This document shows positions 45,953-58,583 of a stretch of DNA of 64,000 bases, in pieces. The position numbers and the translations under genes were made by a program. A model generated the notes under the pieces. The model searched no databases. It worked only from the letters and a program-made list of their open reading frames with translations, and had not been told where the DNA came from. Within the stretch, counting starts at the first letter, position 1; every line of letters begins with the position of its first letter. Location of the stretch: assembly GCA_030737875.1 (NCBI GenBank), contig CM060921.1, forward strand, positions 399,444,192 through 399,508,191. Direction: 5' to 3'. This stretch comes from Allium sativum (lineage: Eukaryota; Streptophyta; Magnoliopsida; Asparagales; Amaryllidaceae).

Positions 45953-48900
45953 TGTAACGACTCGATAATTTAAACGTTTTAATTACGAAGCTAATTAAAA
46001 TTTGAGTCAGAAAAACATGAATCATATTGAAAGATACGAATTTGAATGTTAATGAAAACTGGAGCGTGTATGTTTTTTTTTTTTTTTTTTTTTTTTTGAA
46101 ATATAGAATAGATGATAACTAATTTATAATGTATTTATTGGAAAAAAAATCAAATCGATAAGTTACAGAAGTGCTAATTCTTAAATTGAATATATTACTA
46201 AGAAGTAATTTAAATAATTTATAATGAAAGCCTTTTAATTGCCTGCTCAGTTTGAACCAATTTTACGGTCGATTTGCGGTAGCAGTAACCGGTATAGCGA
46301 GACAATAGTATTAAATTCTTTTTTTAATGTAATTTAAATCGTGAAATTTTATATTTGAGATGCGTCTAGCTGGACGTAGTGAATGAATTAATTTTGTGGA
46401 AAAATAAGTAAGTTGATATGGTTCCTATTGAATTTAATTAGATATTTGATAAATAGTTACGAACCGGAATGATCCCGGAATCCAAGCGAACTTCGCCTAA
46501 AAAAAAAAAAAAAAAAAAAAAGAGAATATTAAGTAGAATTCTAAGTGGAACGCCATTCTTTTCTCTTTTGAAATTCGGCTATTCGTTGTTTCGAATCTTT
46601 AAATTCAAGTTAAAATGCGTGAAAAATGAACAATCAATTGTTTGTGAAACATATGACGTATTTCCTTTGTATGCTACAACTTAAAAAAAAATATACATGG
46701 ATTTCTTTTATCATATGGGAAGGAAATTGATTTAACTTCAAATTTATTTAAAATTAAATAAATATATATGTAATTAATATACACTAATGGTACACTTGTT
46801 CCTTCAAACAAACATGGGTTAACACCCGGCGACCATATATAGATTGAATTAAACGTGTACAACTCTTGAACATCAACTAACACTTGGAAACTTATTTTCG
46901 GAGAATGCTACATCTATAAAAAAATTGTCAGTTGTTAATCTCCACGTGCCCATCCTTCTCTGACTTGCATCCTCGTTCCCTTCCTCTTTTATTTGCCCCT
47001 TAATCTCTTCAGACCGAACGAGAGACCCAAATCGAAAAAAATGCGGATCTCCTTACCGAAAATCAAGCAGCGCCTTCCCCGATGAGCCCTCATGCGCACC
47101 ACCTTCCGTCCAGCCCTCCATCGGTCTTCCAAGGGCTTTCCTCCTTCAAATCGGAACAACACCACCACGTGGGCCACCACCACCTAAGGCGCATCGTTGT
47201 TCGCCGACGGTCAGTCGCACCATCCTCTCGAGCGCGCCCTGCTACCGTAGCTCTCTCCTTCCATCGCGAGTTCCCTCTTTCCACCTCTTTGTAAATCGAA
47301 CCGAAGTCATGGCATCATCGTGGACCTTCCAGGCCTTCGCCTCCACCTTGTTTGGGTCGCGGTTCTCCCTCCAGTAAGTTGGACTTTGGTTGTAAGGTTA
47401 AGATTAATTACAATATGCACTCCATATGCTTGGGAAAATGCCTGAAAGACTGTCGGGGTTAACTGGGGCTCACCGTTGGGTCTGTAAGATGCTGGGTTTA
47501 GTTTAGGTGAGGGTTTATCGCTGCCTTTCCCATCTGTCTGATCCAGGGTAAGTCATAATTTGTTTTTTTCTTTGAAATATTAGAGTGCATGTTGTTTTAA
47601 AACATCAACCCTGATTTGTTGTTAGCTGTAGTTCAGCGTCGATATAATCAATATAGTGGTCGGAGTTCGCTGATCATATGGTTAAGGGGACAAGTTGGGC
47701 AGTGTATGTATGCTTTTAATTTTACATTCGTGTACATATATACCTATGTATATGTGTATATGAATTATTGGGAGTACGTTCGTCATTGAATATCAAGCCT
47801 CATTCTCAAATTTCCGCGCCAATGTTTGCATTCATCTCCAAGCCTCGGAAGGTGAGTTTCTACTCACTCACAGACTAATATTTTTATTAAGTGAATTAAA
47901 AATTTGAAATGTTGAATGAAATGCTAGTTGCTATAGAATTGTTTGCTTCGTGATTGTGCACGTGCGAAACACACAGTTATTTCATATGACTCAACATGGA
48001 TGTATATTTGATATGCTATGTTACTTTATCATCATGCAAGTCCCCCTTAGATTAGAGAAACATTACGGGTTGAAATGATACATACCCGAACCCCTTGTGT
48101 ATTCGAATCATGTTGGGATGCGGGTTGAAATGATACATACCCGGGATTTGAATATTTTAAAGAACGGATTGAAATGATAAATATCCGTAGCACTTGAACA
48201 TAGGATAGAAAATTTTTATGAACACCGTGGTCAAATAAAAATAATTTTTATTTTTTTTAATTATTTTATCGATTTTTGTGAGTTGAAATTTTATGAAATC
48301 TTTATATAGCGTAAAGTAAGTAACAAAGGGTAATTTGGTTCAAATATTTACTTAGAATTTCATGAAATCTAATTTATATTAAATCAAGATTAAAGTGATT
48401 TCACAAGTAAACACCAAGTTTAATTTATTTAAATAAATTCCTTATACCTTTATGATTCGCATCTTGAATCTAATAGTATGACGAACTTTGAATTGATGTA
48501 AAGGATTTGCAAAGCTTTGATAAATATTTTCCAAACTTATTTTTTTTTGGTCAAATGGACATTTACCATGAGAATGCATACAAAAGATTTTGATTCATAG
48601 CTAATGCTAAAGTAGGTTTGAGAATTTATTCTACGAATGGATATGTGAATTTCAAGTTAAGTAATGATTCGAGAATCGTTTTAACGATGAAGTGTTGAAA
48701 TTAAACAAAATCAAGAGAATTGTGTTTAATATGAATTCTAGTGGGGAAATGATTTGAATCAGAAAAGAATGGTTTGAAATATTTGAATCTGAACCAATAA
48801 GTGAGAAGTTAGTGGGATGAGAAGTGAATGGAAGTTGAACTTGTGAAATACAGATTCAGTTTGGATTGGATCATGCTACTAAATCAAATTTCATTGCTAT

Positions 48901-50710
48901 ACAACCAAATCTTACCTGATTACTAGATTTCAACAAAATAACTATTTAAAGTTAAACTATTTTGGCTATTCTAAAGTTATAAATATTTTCGCAACTATTT
49001 ATATCTAGTTTATACAAGTATACACACGTATATAATATTTTCAAATTTAACTATGTTAATTATGTTTCTTTTATTCAATATATGACTTATGACCATTTTT
49101 GCAAATTAGAAATTTCATACTATTGATGTTATGCCATTTTACAATTATTTTCATAAGTATATTTATATATTGTTTTCAAACTTAAAATATTACACTATTT
49201 AGTTTTCTAGTTTAAGAATATTTATAAATTTAAATAAATTCATGTCCAATCCAAGCTACTAAATCCGAAGAATTAGACTGAGGATATCCGGTGAAAAGAT
49301 ATTTCGAGTAAAAGTGGAATCCAAACTCGCATGGTATAGATAAGTGATTTAAAAATAAAAATTTCAAGAAATTGGAATTTGTGAAAAAGTGAAATCTAAA
49401 CTCGAAGGGTTGGCAAGAAATATTTGTAATGTCGGATTTGAAATCTCAACCAAATCAATAATGAATTATTTGATAAATCGGTTTTTGGGGAATACTTGAG
49501 ATAAATCAATTTGGTGATACTCGAAATATGATTTCAAATCTAATGACCACGGTATGGAAAATGTAAGCGTTGGTTGTTAAAGAGACCGGAGTCGGTATGT
49601 GGCATACTCTCTGTCAGTGTCGATGCCACTTTAACAACTGTGTACGTGATGACGTATCCGGAATGAAGCATGATGACTTGAAAATGATTACTGGATTGAA
49701 GAAGGCGAACGATAACGAAATGGCCTTGACCTTCGGGTCATAATTTAAATGACTAAAACAGGAGCTATACCTTGACTAACTGAGGTAGCACCTTTGATCG
49801 GACACACTTCTTTGATACCATTTCTATGACTATGTTGATGATTTGGGCGCCCTTTTTGATTTATGGGAGTGTGTTCCGAGGTGGGCGGTAGTGGCTGCTA
49901 TGCGTTACCACCGGTCTGGGAGTGCAACTGGTAGAATCCTACCCTGGGTATTGCCTCGAGTGCCTTGTCATATTTATCCCATACGAGCCCCATACGATTT
50001 TTATTTAGTGTTGCTTTCTATGGAGTGCCCTCTGATAACACCAGTACAGTGAATTTACGGCACTGTATAAACTGTTGATGCTTATAAACGGCGTAAGGGT
50101 AATATGGTAATCCCGCTTACGCTATTTTCATTATTTATACTTTACTGAATAGACATTACAATAGTAGCGTACTATTATATAGATATTAGTTCTGTGGATC
50201 CTTAGAGGATGGAAATCCCAAACATTCTTTAAGTTATTGCACATTTCAGTGAACACTTCATTTGAGTTAATTCACTTATATGAGACTGTTAGTCCTAACT
50301 CGTGTATTTTGTCGTTTTATTTCTTGCAAAATGCCCGGGTCAGACCGAGTATTCCAGTTTGGAGATTTGTCTTTTAGAGCTTGAAATTCGTTGGAGTTCC
50401 AGTCATCCACTTGTTATTTCCGCTGCAGTTAGGCCCATCTCTACTTATTACTGATGTCAGTATGATTCTACATTTAGTCTTCCGCTGGTTCCATAATTTA
50501 TCTAATGTACTATGATATCATGTAAATTTAATGATTTTGTATTATCGTAAATATAAATTTTGCTTCCGCTGTGAGATATTCTATGTTCTGTGTCTGTGAT
50601 TCTGTGATGATTTATATTTCAAGTTCATAAGCAATAACAATCTGTCGTTTGGAACGGTCCGAGTTGGTTTAATTATCGACATGGAGCGGTCAAAATGTCA
50701 GGTCGTTACA
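45953..50710 (+). repeat. 3-prime LTR of the LARD (4758 bp)
   Basis: Colinear with 38411-43147. The length difference comes mainly from longer homopolymers (t run near 46073-46096, a run near 46499-46520). It contains the same small frame (47082) and hairpin repeat (about 48065-48190). It is followed by the target duplication tctat. Confidence 0.95.
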
Positions 50711-50715
50711 TCTAT

Positions 50716-51102
50716 GCTTCAGTTACAGATATATGCATATCAAGTTCTTTTTCTGATCAGAAATAAAGTAATGAATTTTTCTTTGTACTCAGGTTGTTTA
50801 AATATTAAATATTTGATCTCACTAAAGAAGGACCAGTTGGAAATAAACATGTATAGATCACATTTCATGTAATTTCCATGCTACGCATCCATGATTGATC
50901 TATGTCGTTTGATTATATTGATATATGTGACCATTGTTGGGTTTAGTTACGATAAATGTAACGAATGCTGCTTTGATCCTTTGTCAATCCAATTAATGGA
51001 CGAGATTGTTTCAGATACACCATATGTTATAAATAGCAAATTTTGGAGCTTATAAAGTTGAACACATTTTAAGGTTATTTCATATGTAACCCAGGGGGAG
51101 AT
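50716..51102 (+). other. 3-prime internal end of the old copia element
   Basis: This continues the host copia sequence interrupted by the LARD. It is noncoding, ends in cccagggggagat, the polypurine tract, and is followed by the 3-prime LTR. Confidence 0.8.
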
Positions 51103-51603
51103 TGTTGGAATATTTCGACAATTGGGTCGCATATGTAAAATAAAACGTGTTGTGCTATTTTGGTGTAAAGCCTAATTAAAGTGGTCTAATTTTAGATTAA
51201 AATTAATAGGTTTAAAGTTTAAGTTATCATGGGCCTAATATGTAGATACCGGGACATTTTATAATTTGTTGAAGGGCCGAATTACAAAATGTCAACTCTA
51301 TAAATAAAGGGTTATGGTCCCCGAATTGCACAAGCCTTAGCAACTCTCTAACCTCTTCTACGGAGAGCTGATTTCAGATCTAGGGTTTGTGTCAATTTGG
51401 AAGACCGAACCAAATTCATCTTCTCTTTGGCCATCGATTATGGAATTTAGGTAGTGCAATAATTAACTATGGATTCAGCTACGCTTCCGCTAATCAAGCT
51501 AATCTATTTCTGATTTGTTCTCAATTAAAATCAATATGGGTTACATATTTGAATTTAGGGTTTCACGATTGGATATTGTTAAAAGTGTACTGAAATCCTA
51601 ACA
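51103..51603 (+). repeat. 3-prime LTR of the old copia element
   Basis: 501 bp from tgttggaat to cctaaca, partner of 33561-34060, with a TATA box near 51298. It is followed by gtatg. Confidence 0.93.
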
Positions 51604-53261
51604 GTATGTTGTAGCCTATCACTATATATATTTTATGTACTTTTGTCATTTCTTGCTGTGTTATAAGTTCTTTATCATTGTGGCCGTTTGCGATAAGCTA
51701 CGCCAATTATGTTACTATTAAATTGATACAACCTTTTATAACCATTCATATGATAGCATACTTCTCTATAGAGAATCCTCTTGTATTTTTCACTCAATAT
51801 ATATTCCCATTATTGATATTGTTTCATAATGAGAATTGAAGGTTTAAATTCCTCAAATACTAGTGTTGACAGAATGCAATTTATAACATATGGTTTAATT
51901 TTTCTTAATAAGCCTTTAATTTATAACTGTATATAATGCGAAACTGCTGGATGAAATGAGTTTTCAACGCCTGAAACACTAATTAGTGTTCAATCTAAGC
52001 ATAGTATCGTATTTGTAACGTTTTAAGATGCTTTTTGATATCAAATGTAAACGTTAAAAGTCAAACTTTCATATAACTTAGTATCTCATATTTATTAAAA
52101 TCCGTTATATGCATTAATTGTCCTATTAATATCCATTCTTTCTCAAATATTTGGAATGGTCTGAAACTGGAAATGGTCTAAACTTTCAGTTATCATATCA
52201 GTTATTTTATTAATTCCTAATATATCATAACTTATTAGTGGATGCTAATAGACATTGGATTTATTCAAAAAGAGAAACTTAGCAAAACACCATTTTTGAA
52301 ATGGTTTGAACTCAACTTAGAAAAACATTAAATTATTTAATGCATTAGAATTACGTCTTCCTAAAAGGAAATGCAAACATGGTAATTTTCAATTAATTAT
52401 TTTAAAGAGGATGGGCGTTACATTCAGGATTGCATGATATTATATATTTCATTATTACTGAAATAGATACAAAGTACAGTAAATATCTATTTTTGTGCAT
52501 CTCTTTCTTTTAGTCATATTTTTTATTATCTCAAACAATAAATCTTCATATATAAACATAAAGATGGATGATGTATGGAAATCTGCATTGCAACACGCTT
52601 TGTCCCAATGAATTAAAATATCTCTTAAATCCCAATTCAGTTTGTAAAATCTAAAGTTCGCTTTTAATAATTTATATAACATTCAACTAACAAACTAGGA
52701 ATTTACATAAATCATATTATTGAATTACTTTATAATCGTTAAGGACTACTTTTGCCCTTACTTTCTATGTTCGGTATTGATTTTCGTTTGCCTTATTCCA
52801 TAATGTATCTTGAGTACCCTCTGCTATATTAACTTGGTCTAATGGCTCCATCAATGTGAGATAATATATAACCCCTAAAACTTTTAGACTTTTGTTAAAA
52901 TCAAGAGCCCAACCTCCACCATTTTATTATACAAGTCAGCAACAAAAGCTATTTGATTCAATGAGATTGTAAGAAGGTTAGGAAATTATGTTTTTATAGG
53001 AAGGCACAGTAGCCAAGGCTGTGACTAATATTCAATTTTTTTTACTATAATTTACTTCCACCTTTAAACCTAAAAGAAACATGGTCATGAGATGATAGTT
53101 TCCTAGAAATTAGATATTTGACAAGTAAATTAAGTCTCAAAAGAAATTTGACCCTTTTTTAATCACAAATTATATTGACTATTTAATCACTAATGAGGTA
53201 CTGATATGTGCATTTTTTTACCTGTCAGTATATGTAATACTCCGGCATTTCAAATGTTGTT
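51604..53261. other. Host noncoding DNA, 1.66 kb
   Basis: This is the continuation of the host sequence that ended at 33560. It is AT-rich; I see no gene, RNA or structured repeat. Confidence 0.5.
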
Positions 53262-54330
53262 TGTAACACCCCACCTCCGCCAGTGCCACTCTTGCAAGGC
53301 ACTAGCTTTGGAGGGGCGTTAAACGAGGTAAACATGCATGCAGATATCACAAGACAGAACATATAAGTAAAACAGAGTAAGTAAAGAAGCGGATAAAACT
53401 AACATTTCAAAACCATAGTCAAGTTACATCAAAGTACTTGGTCATTATTTTCCACAAAACATAGTCTAGAAACATCAACTGAAAACTGGAAAGAAAATCA
53501 TAAAGTAACTATCCCCAAGGTAGAATAAAGCCATAGCGTGCTCAAGTCCAAACCATGCATGAGCTATCCAGAAAAGCAGCTAAAGATCCAAGCTAGGTAC
53601 CAGCGTTCCCACCCTGTAAACCTGAGGGGGGAAACGGAAGAAAAGAGGCGAAAGAAAACGGGTCAGTCAAAAAGACTGGTAAATCCTATCTACTATTAGT
53701 ATAAAAACTAATAAAGTTAACTGAACATGTAAAGCAGAGATGAGATGTAGGGTGATAACTGGCATGGTGAAAAGTTAACAAGATAGATCAAGTGTGGCAT
53801 CGCATATACAAGGTTAAGTTGCACCAGGTGTGTACTAGTATTCCAATCCATGTCAAGTATAATCAAGAAATGTTCCCTTGGCCCAAAGCTGGCCCACATC
53901 ATGAGATAACCTAAGTCGAGGTCCAACTACTCGGTCTAGTCGATCGGCTCCCTATAAGCCTAACTCGTCGTGTATCGGTGTCATACGGCTTAATCGTGGA
54001 ATGTAGTTAACTGTGCTAGGTCCACCCCAGGGTGTATCCAGCCCTAAGGTGTAAACCACAGACACAATTCAAGCACGCACAGTCTAAACCTACTGGTGCC
54101 CATGTTCAACTCCGGACTTAATGTGCACGACCATGGTCCGCCTGAACAACCGGTGCAACCTTCAGCCGTCTCTTTTGGCCTCTTACAATCAGTTCAGTAA
54201 TCGTGCCCCACCCTAGCCTAGTCCAGGGTACCCATGATACTTCGAAGTTGGTTACTGCTGAAAAGGACCACGTAACTAGGATTTCAAGTGGGTTAAGTGT
54301 GGTTAACCCTATCCTAACCATGTATTGTGT

Positions 54331-54486
54331 TGGTTAAGTGTATTCAAGCAGTTCATGACTTAACCCTATCAATACATCGGGTTTAATTGGTTAAGTGTAT
54401 TCAAGTAGTCCATGATTTAACCCTACCAATCCATCGTGTTTAATTGGTTAAGTATTCAAGTAGTCCATGACTTAACCCTATCATGT
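54331..54486. repeat. Three-unit tandem repeat in the gypsy LTR
   Basis: Three units of about 50-60 bp, each with ggttaagt(gt)attcaag, agt(c/t)catga(c/t)ttaaccct and, in the first two, a following atc(a/c)atc-type linker. The opening ggttaag and closing cttaacc are complementary, so each unit can fold on itself. The copy in the other LTR is at about 62331-62480. Confidence 0.85.
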
Positions 54487-55594
54487 GGCATTAATTAATT
54501 TAATGCACCCAACCTCTCACATTAGACCTTGTTGGGGTTACTAGTTATGCCGGGCGGGTCCGGGTAGCTTTACACCAGAACTTAGTCTAACCTCGGGTTT
54601 CAAGTACGACGTGACCAACTACTCACATTGGGTCCTATTGTTTGTAGCCACTAGTTAAGCCGGTCGGTTCCGGGTAGATTTATGCTACAAACTCAACCCA
54701 ACCTCGAGTTGGCCACACTCATATTTTCTAAGTGTCATGTCCATCATTATGTTTACAAACATAATCACAAGTCAATGTTCATGTCATATTTTAAAACCAT
54801 GTTTTCATGTCATTAATATTACCCAAACCCAACGCATTCCCATCGCATGTACGTTTCGCATAACATAACATAGATCAAAAGAGGGAACTTGGCAAAAGCA
54901 TGACAAAAGGGCATAAGGTAATAAGGTTGGCCACAAGTTAAACATGGTGGCATATGAGGCATAAATATGTTCATAAGCTTGCATATTACATCATGGGCCT
55001 CAAAACATGCATAATATCAACTTAAGCAAATAGGTGAAACCTGATCATAAATGACATAGGATGATGACTAGAAGTTCGCATATAACATTATATGCAAGTT
55101 ATCATGAAGGTTATGAGAGTTCTCATGTTGCATAATGCAACATTCCAAATCAAAGGTCATAGCTTTCTATGCACATAGTCAAGGTGATAGCTTTACAAAC
55201 TTGCATAGGGTAAATCTATGCATAACATGATAGGATCAAAGCACATATCATACTTAGGCCCAAACTCAACTTGCAACATGTCATATTTAACTTCATAGTT
55301 AGAATCTAAGAGTAGTATAGGGCTTACAATGCTATGAAGACTAGAATTAATATAAAATAAGATTGAGACGAAGCCACACTAGCAAATCCGCAACCAAAGA
55401 CGATAAACTCCACTTCAAGACTTGAGAACAAGAAGGAATAACCCCAAAGACAAAGAAAGATGGCTCCTTTATGACATAGATTGATTTGAGACACTCATGC
55501 TCTCATGAAGAAGGTGGAGGCCATGATTAGTGAACATTTGGGCAGCATTTAGTTGTAGGAATGATTAATGAGGGTTTAGGCTAGGTCTAGGGGT

Positions 55595-55605
55595 CTTTTT
55601 ATAGA
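55595..55605 (-). promoter_or_regulatory. TATA box in the right gypsy 3-prime LTR
   Basis: On the minus strand the sequence is ctataaaaaga in a less AT-rich context, conserved in the other LTR at about 63613-63623. It would be the LTR promoter; the assignment rests on motif and position only. Confidence 0.5.
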
Positions 55606-55726
55606 GATTAAGGGTAGTTTAGACCATAGGGTTAACCCTAAATCGAATCTGAGCCATCAACTCCCGTCAGAAACTTCCAGAACAAGACCCAACATGTCAA
55701 AATGGTGCACCAGAAAAATTGGTCCG

Positions 55727-55805
55727 ACCGGGGGGGTCGACCCCTGGGTTGACATGGGTGTCGACCCATTGGGGGGGGGGGTTGACACTGGTGTCGACCC
55801 TGCCT
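55727..55805. repeat. GTCGACC-rich repeat in the gypsy LTR
   Basis: Several gtcgacc or gttgaca motifs alternate with g runs and ggg(t)gtcgaccc. The counterpart in the other LTR (63746-63835) has different g-run lengths and extra gtc(g/t)acc units, showing local instability since insertion. Confidence 0.8.
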
Positions 55806-56075
55806 GTGGCGGGAAAATTCCCGCCCATTCTGCCTTGGTTGTAATTCGAATCTAAATTCGAATTTGAACTATTTTCGGGTTTGGAATTTTCTGAAAACTT
55901 CATTGGGTCATAACTTGGTCATACGGACTCCGTTTTTCGAAAACTCGGACTCTATTTCGCGTATTTTTCCGAGACGAACGCAATGGCACAGCCCGTTTCC
56001 CTTGATTCAGATTTTAGAATTTAATTCTGCCTTGATTTACATTATAACATGTTATTAAAAATACGGGTTGTTACA

Positions 56076-56091
56076 TTCTCCCCTCCTTAAA
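56076..56091 (-). other. Polypurine tract of the right gypsy element
   Basis: On the minus strand, taaggaggggagaa precedes the 3-prime LTR. Confidence 0.88.
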
Positions 56092-56690
56092 GGATTTCGT
56101 TCCCGAAATCTCCAAGTTAGTAAGAACGTATCCTACCATCCATCATCCATCTACTCAAAACATCATCCACAAGTAACCATTGTCCTTAAAAGGATTCTAA
56201 ATGTTGTATGAACATATGCAAAAGGTGTGTGTATATGTACTTATCTAATGCAAAAATCAGGCAGTTACTGATTCAGTAAACCTCCTTAATGCAAAGTATG
56301 TTAGTGAGATGAGTCCATATGTATGCAAATTCCTAACATAATTTATAATCTCTACATGAGTGCACATAACATTCATCCATTTGCAACATCCACGTGATAA
56401 CATACAAGTTTCATCCATGAATAAGCATAAACACTCATGCATATGCGGTATGAAAGTGTGTGAGCCGATCTTAGTGCCTAATGTGTATCATGCATCCACG
56501 AGTATCCACTTGCAAACACTTGCAACCACTTGCAAACATCAAGCATAACATGTTTCAAGTACATGTTTCATCCAAAGGGTTTCTACCTAAGGTTCTCATG
56601 ACAAGGTTAACGAGATAACAAGATAAACAGGATAAACATGGATAGCAAAAGAAAGATATGCTGATTAAGAAAGGAGATTGAGAATGTACC

Positions 56691-58583
56691 CTAAAAAAGG
56701 AATGGATAAAGCCCACGCATCTTCTCCTCGGTTTCCCAAGTTGCATCTTCATTGGCTTCACTCCACTGAACTTTCACCAATTTGACTTCTCGATTCCTTA
56801 ACTTCTTGACCTCTGTTCCCAAGATACGAATCGGAGCTCTCCTCAAGGTTGCCTCTTTCTTTACCTCCACGTCTTCAAGAATGCTTGGTTCAACCACCTC
56901 AGCGGACTCATGTAAGCACTTTCAGAGATGCGAGACACGAAAGACATTATGCACTCCGGCTAGCTTCTCGGGCAATTCCACCTTATAGGCCATCTTTCCA
57001 ATTCTCTCTATGATAGGGAAGGGTCATACGAACCTTGGTGCCAGTTTCCCAACTGCTCCAAAACGTACCACATTACGCAAAGGAGAAACCTTCACGAAAA
57101 CCATATCTCCCACTTCGAATTCCAAATCTTCCCTTCGCTTGTCAGCATAGGATTTCTGTCTATCTTGGGCCGCTTTCATCCGTCTTCTCACCAATTCAAC
57201 TTTCTCGGATGTGTCCCGTATCATATCGGGCCCAAGTATAAGCCTATCTGTTGTCTCCCACCAACAAGATGGTGACCTACACGGCCTCCCATACAAAGCT
57301 TCAAATGGTGCCATCCCTATGCTGGCTTGATAGATATTATTACAAGCAAACTCTACAAGAGGAAGGTGGTCTTCCCAAGTACCACCAAAGTCAAGAACAC
57401 AAAGCCTCAAAAGATCTTCTAGCACTCTATTCACCCTTTCGGTTTGGCCATCCGTCTGGGGGTGATAGGCTGTACTCAGATTCAATCGCATACCCATCGC
57501 TTCTTGCAAACTATTCCAGAACTGGCTAGTGAAAATTGGGTCATGATCGCTAACTATGCTAGAAGGAACTCCATCCAACCGCACTATCTCTCGAAGATAA
57601 ATAGATGCTAGCCATGATGCGGTCCTTTTGCTCTTTACAGGAATGAAATGAGCACTCTACATAAGTCTATCAACTACGACCCATATGCTCGTGTTCCCTT
57701 TCCTTGACCTAGGCAATCCATCCACAAAATCCATAGAAATACTCTCCCACTTCCATTGCGGGACCTCCAATGGATGTAATAGCCCACCTGGTTTCTTTGA
57801 CTCGGCTTTCACTTGTTGGCACACCATGCACTTTGAAACATACTCTGCCACATCTTTCTTCATTCCAGCCCAAAAGAAAATGCGCTTCATATCTCTATAC
57901 ATCTTATCTCCTCCAGGATGTATAGTCATCTTTGAGTGATGTGCTTCTTCGAGAACTTTATGCACCAAGTCTCCTACTTGTGGAACGCATAGCCTTCCAT
58001 CACGCCTTAGCCAACCCTTATCATCAATAGTATATCTAGCAAGGTGACTAGACGTCTCACCACGAATCAACTTATCCATGACCTCGACTATCTGCGGGTC
58101 TCCTTTCTGGGAAGCCCCAACTTGATCAAGAAGTGTGGGTCTAAGCTCAAGGGATGCTAATGAACCCGTCATCGACTCAACAGTCGTCGTGAAATCAAAG
58201 GTTGCCAAGAACTCTAAGTTCTTCATCTCAATAAACAAGGGACTCAAAGTCAACCTCCTTCTGCTTAGTGCATCTGCCACAACATTACCCTTGCCAGGGG
58301 TATAAGCTATCTCGAAGTCATAAGATGCCAAAAATTCCATCCACCTTTGCTTCCTTAAATTCAGATCTTTCTGCGAGAAGAGGTACTTGAGTGACTTGTG
58401 ATCAGTATACAACTCAAACCTTTCGCCTAGAAGATAGTGGCGCCAGGATTTGAGTGCAACGACGATCACCGCCAACTCCAAATCATGAGTGAGATAGTTC
58501 TTCTCATGAACTTTAAGTTGCCTACCCCTATAACATATCACTCTTCCCTCTTGCTTCAGAACAACACTAATCCCGTGCCACAT
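56691..58583 (-). pseudogene. Gypsy RNase H, integrase and chromodomain, three stops
   Basis: One reading frame covers the whole stretch, broken by TAG at 57657, TGA at 57024 and TGA at 56922. RNase H shows YTDHKSLKYLFSQKDLNLRK and GNVVADALSRR. The integrase zinc region shows HHSKMTIHPGGDKMYRDMKR, then CMVCQQVKAE. The catalytic core shows MDFVDGLPRSRKGN, SDHDPIFTSQFW and YHPQTDGQTERVNRVLED. The C-terminal chromodomain shows KKLRNREVKLVKVQWSEANE and ATWETEEKMRGLYPFLF. The left gypsy element has CGA at the position of the 56922 TGA, so that stop fits loss of a methylated CpG. The start at 58583 is arbitrary: the real chain continues from the previous frame across a frameshift. Confidence 0.93.

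Larger units (their letters stand above)
38411..50710 (+). mobile_element. LARD-like non-autonomous LTR retrotransposon, 12.3 kb
   Basis: Target duplication tctat lies at 38406-38410 and 50711-50715. LTRs of 4737 and 4758 bp start tgtaacgactcg and end in ttaca, with a Met-type primer site at 43150 and a polypurine tract at 45939. The 2.8-kb internal region has no gag or pol. Very long LTRs with a long noncoding core are the definition of large retrotransposon derivatives. The TGTAAC...TTACA ends and the aagtgggggagaa tract match the gypsy elements here, so a Ty3/gypsy helper is likely. LTRs differ by about 1% by eye. Confidence 0.93.
33561..51603 (+). mobile_element. Old Ty1/copia element, interrupted by the LARD
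   Basis: LTRs of 500 and 501 bp (33561-34060, 51103-51603) start tgttggaatatttcgac and end in aaca. They are flanked by atatg and gtatg, a 5-bp target duplication with one mismatch. A primer binding site follows the left LTR and a ggggg purine tract precedes the right one. The LTRs differ by about 5-6% by eye, so this is the oldest datable element here. The internal part (34061-38410 and 50716-51102) retains scraps of pol only. A 12.3-kb element sits inside it. Confidence 0.9.
53262..56075 (-). repeat. 3-prime LTR of the right gypsy element (2814 bp)
   Basis: On the minus strand it runs from tgtaacaacccg (56075) to ggggtgttaca (53262). It contains a TATA motif, a three-unit tandem block, GTCGACC-rich repeats and two related blocks around gccggtcggttccgg and gccgggcgggtccgg (54540-54720). 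The last resemble the cccggaaccgcccggc blocks in the LTR of the left gypsy element (8270-8400), so the LTRs share ancestry. Confidence 0.95.

Noticed and set aside
57035..57529. Plus-strand frames opposite the gypsy integrase
   Set aside because: Shadow frames of the minus-strand pol gene; no motif of their own.
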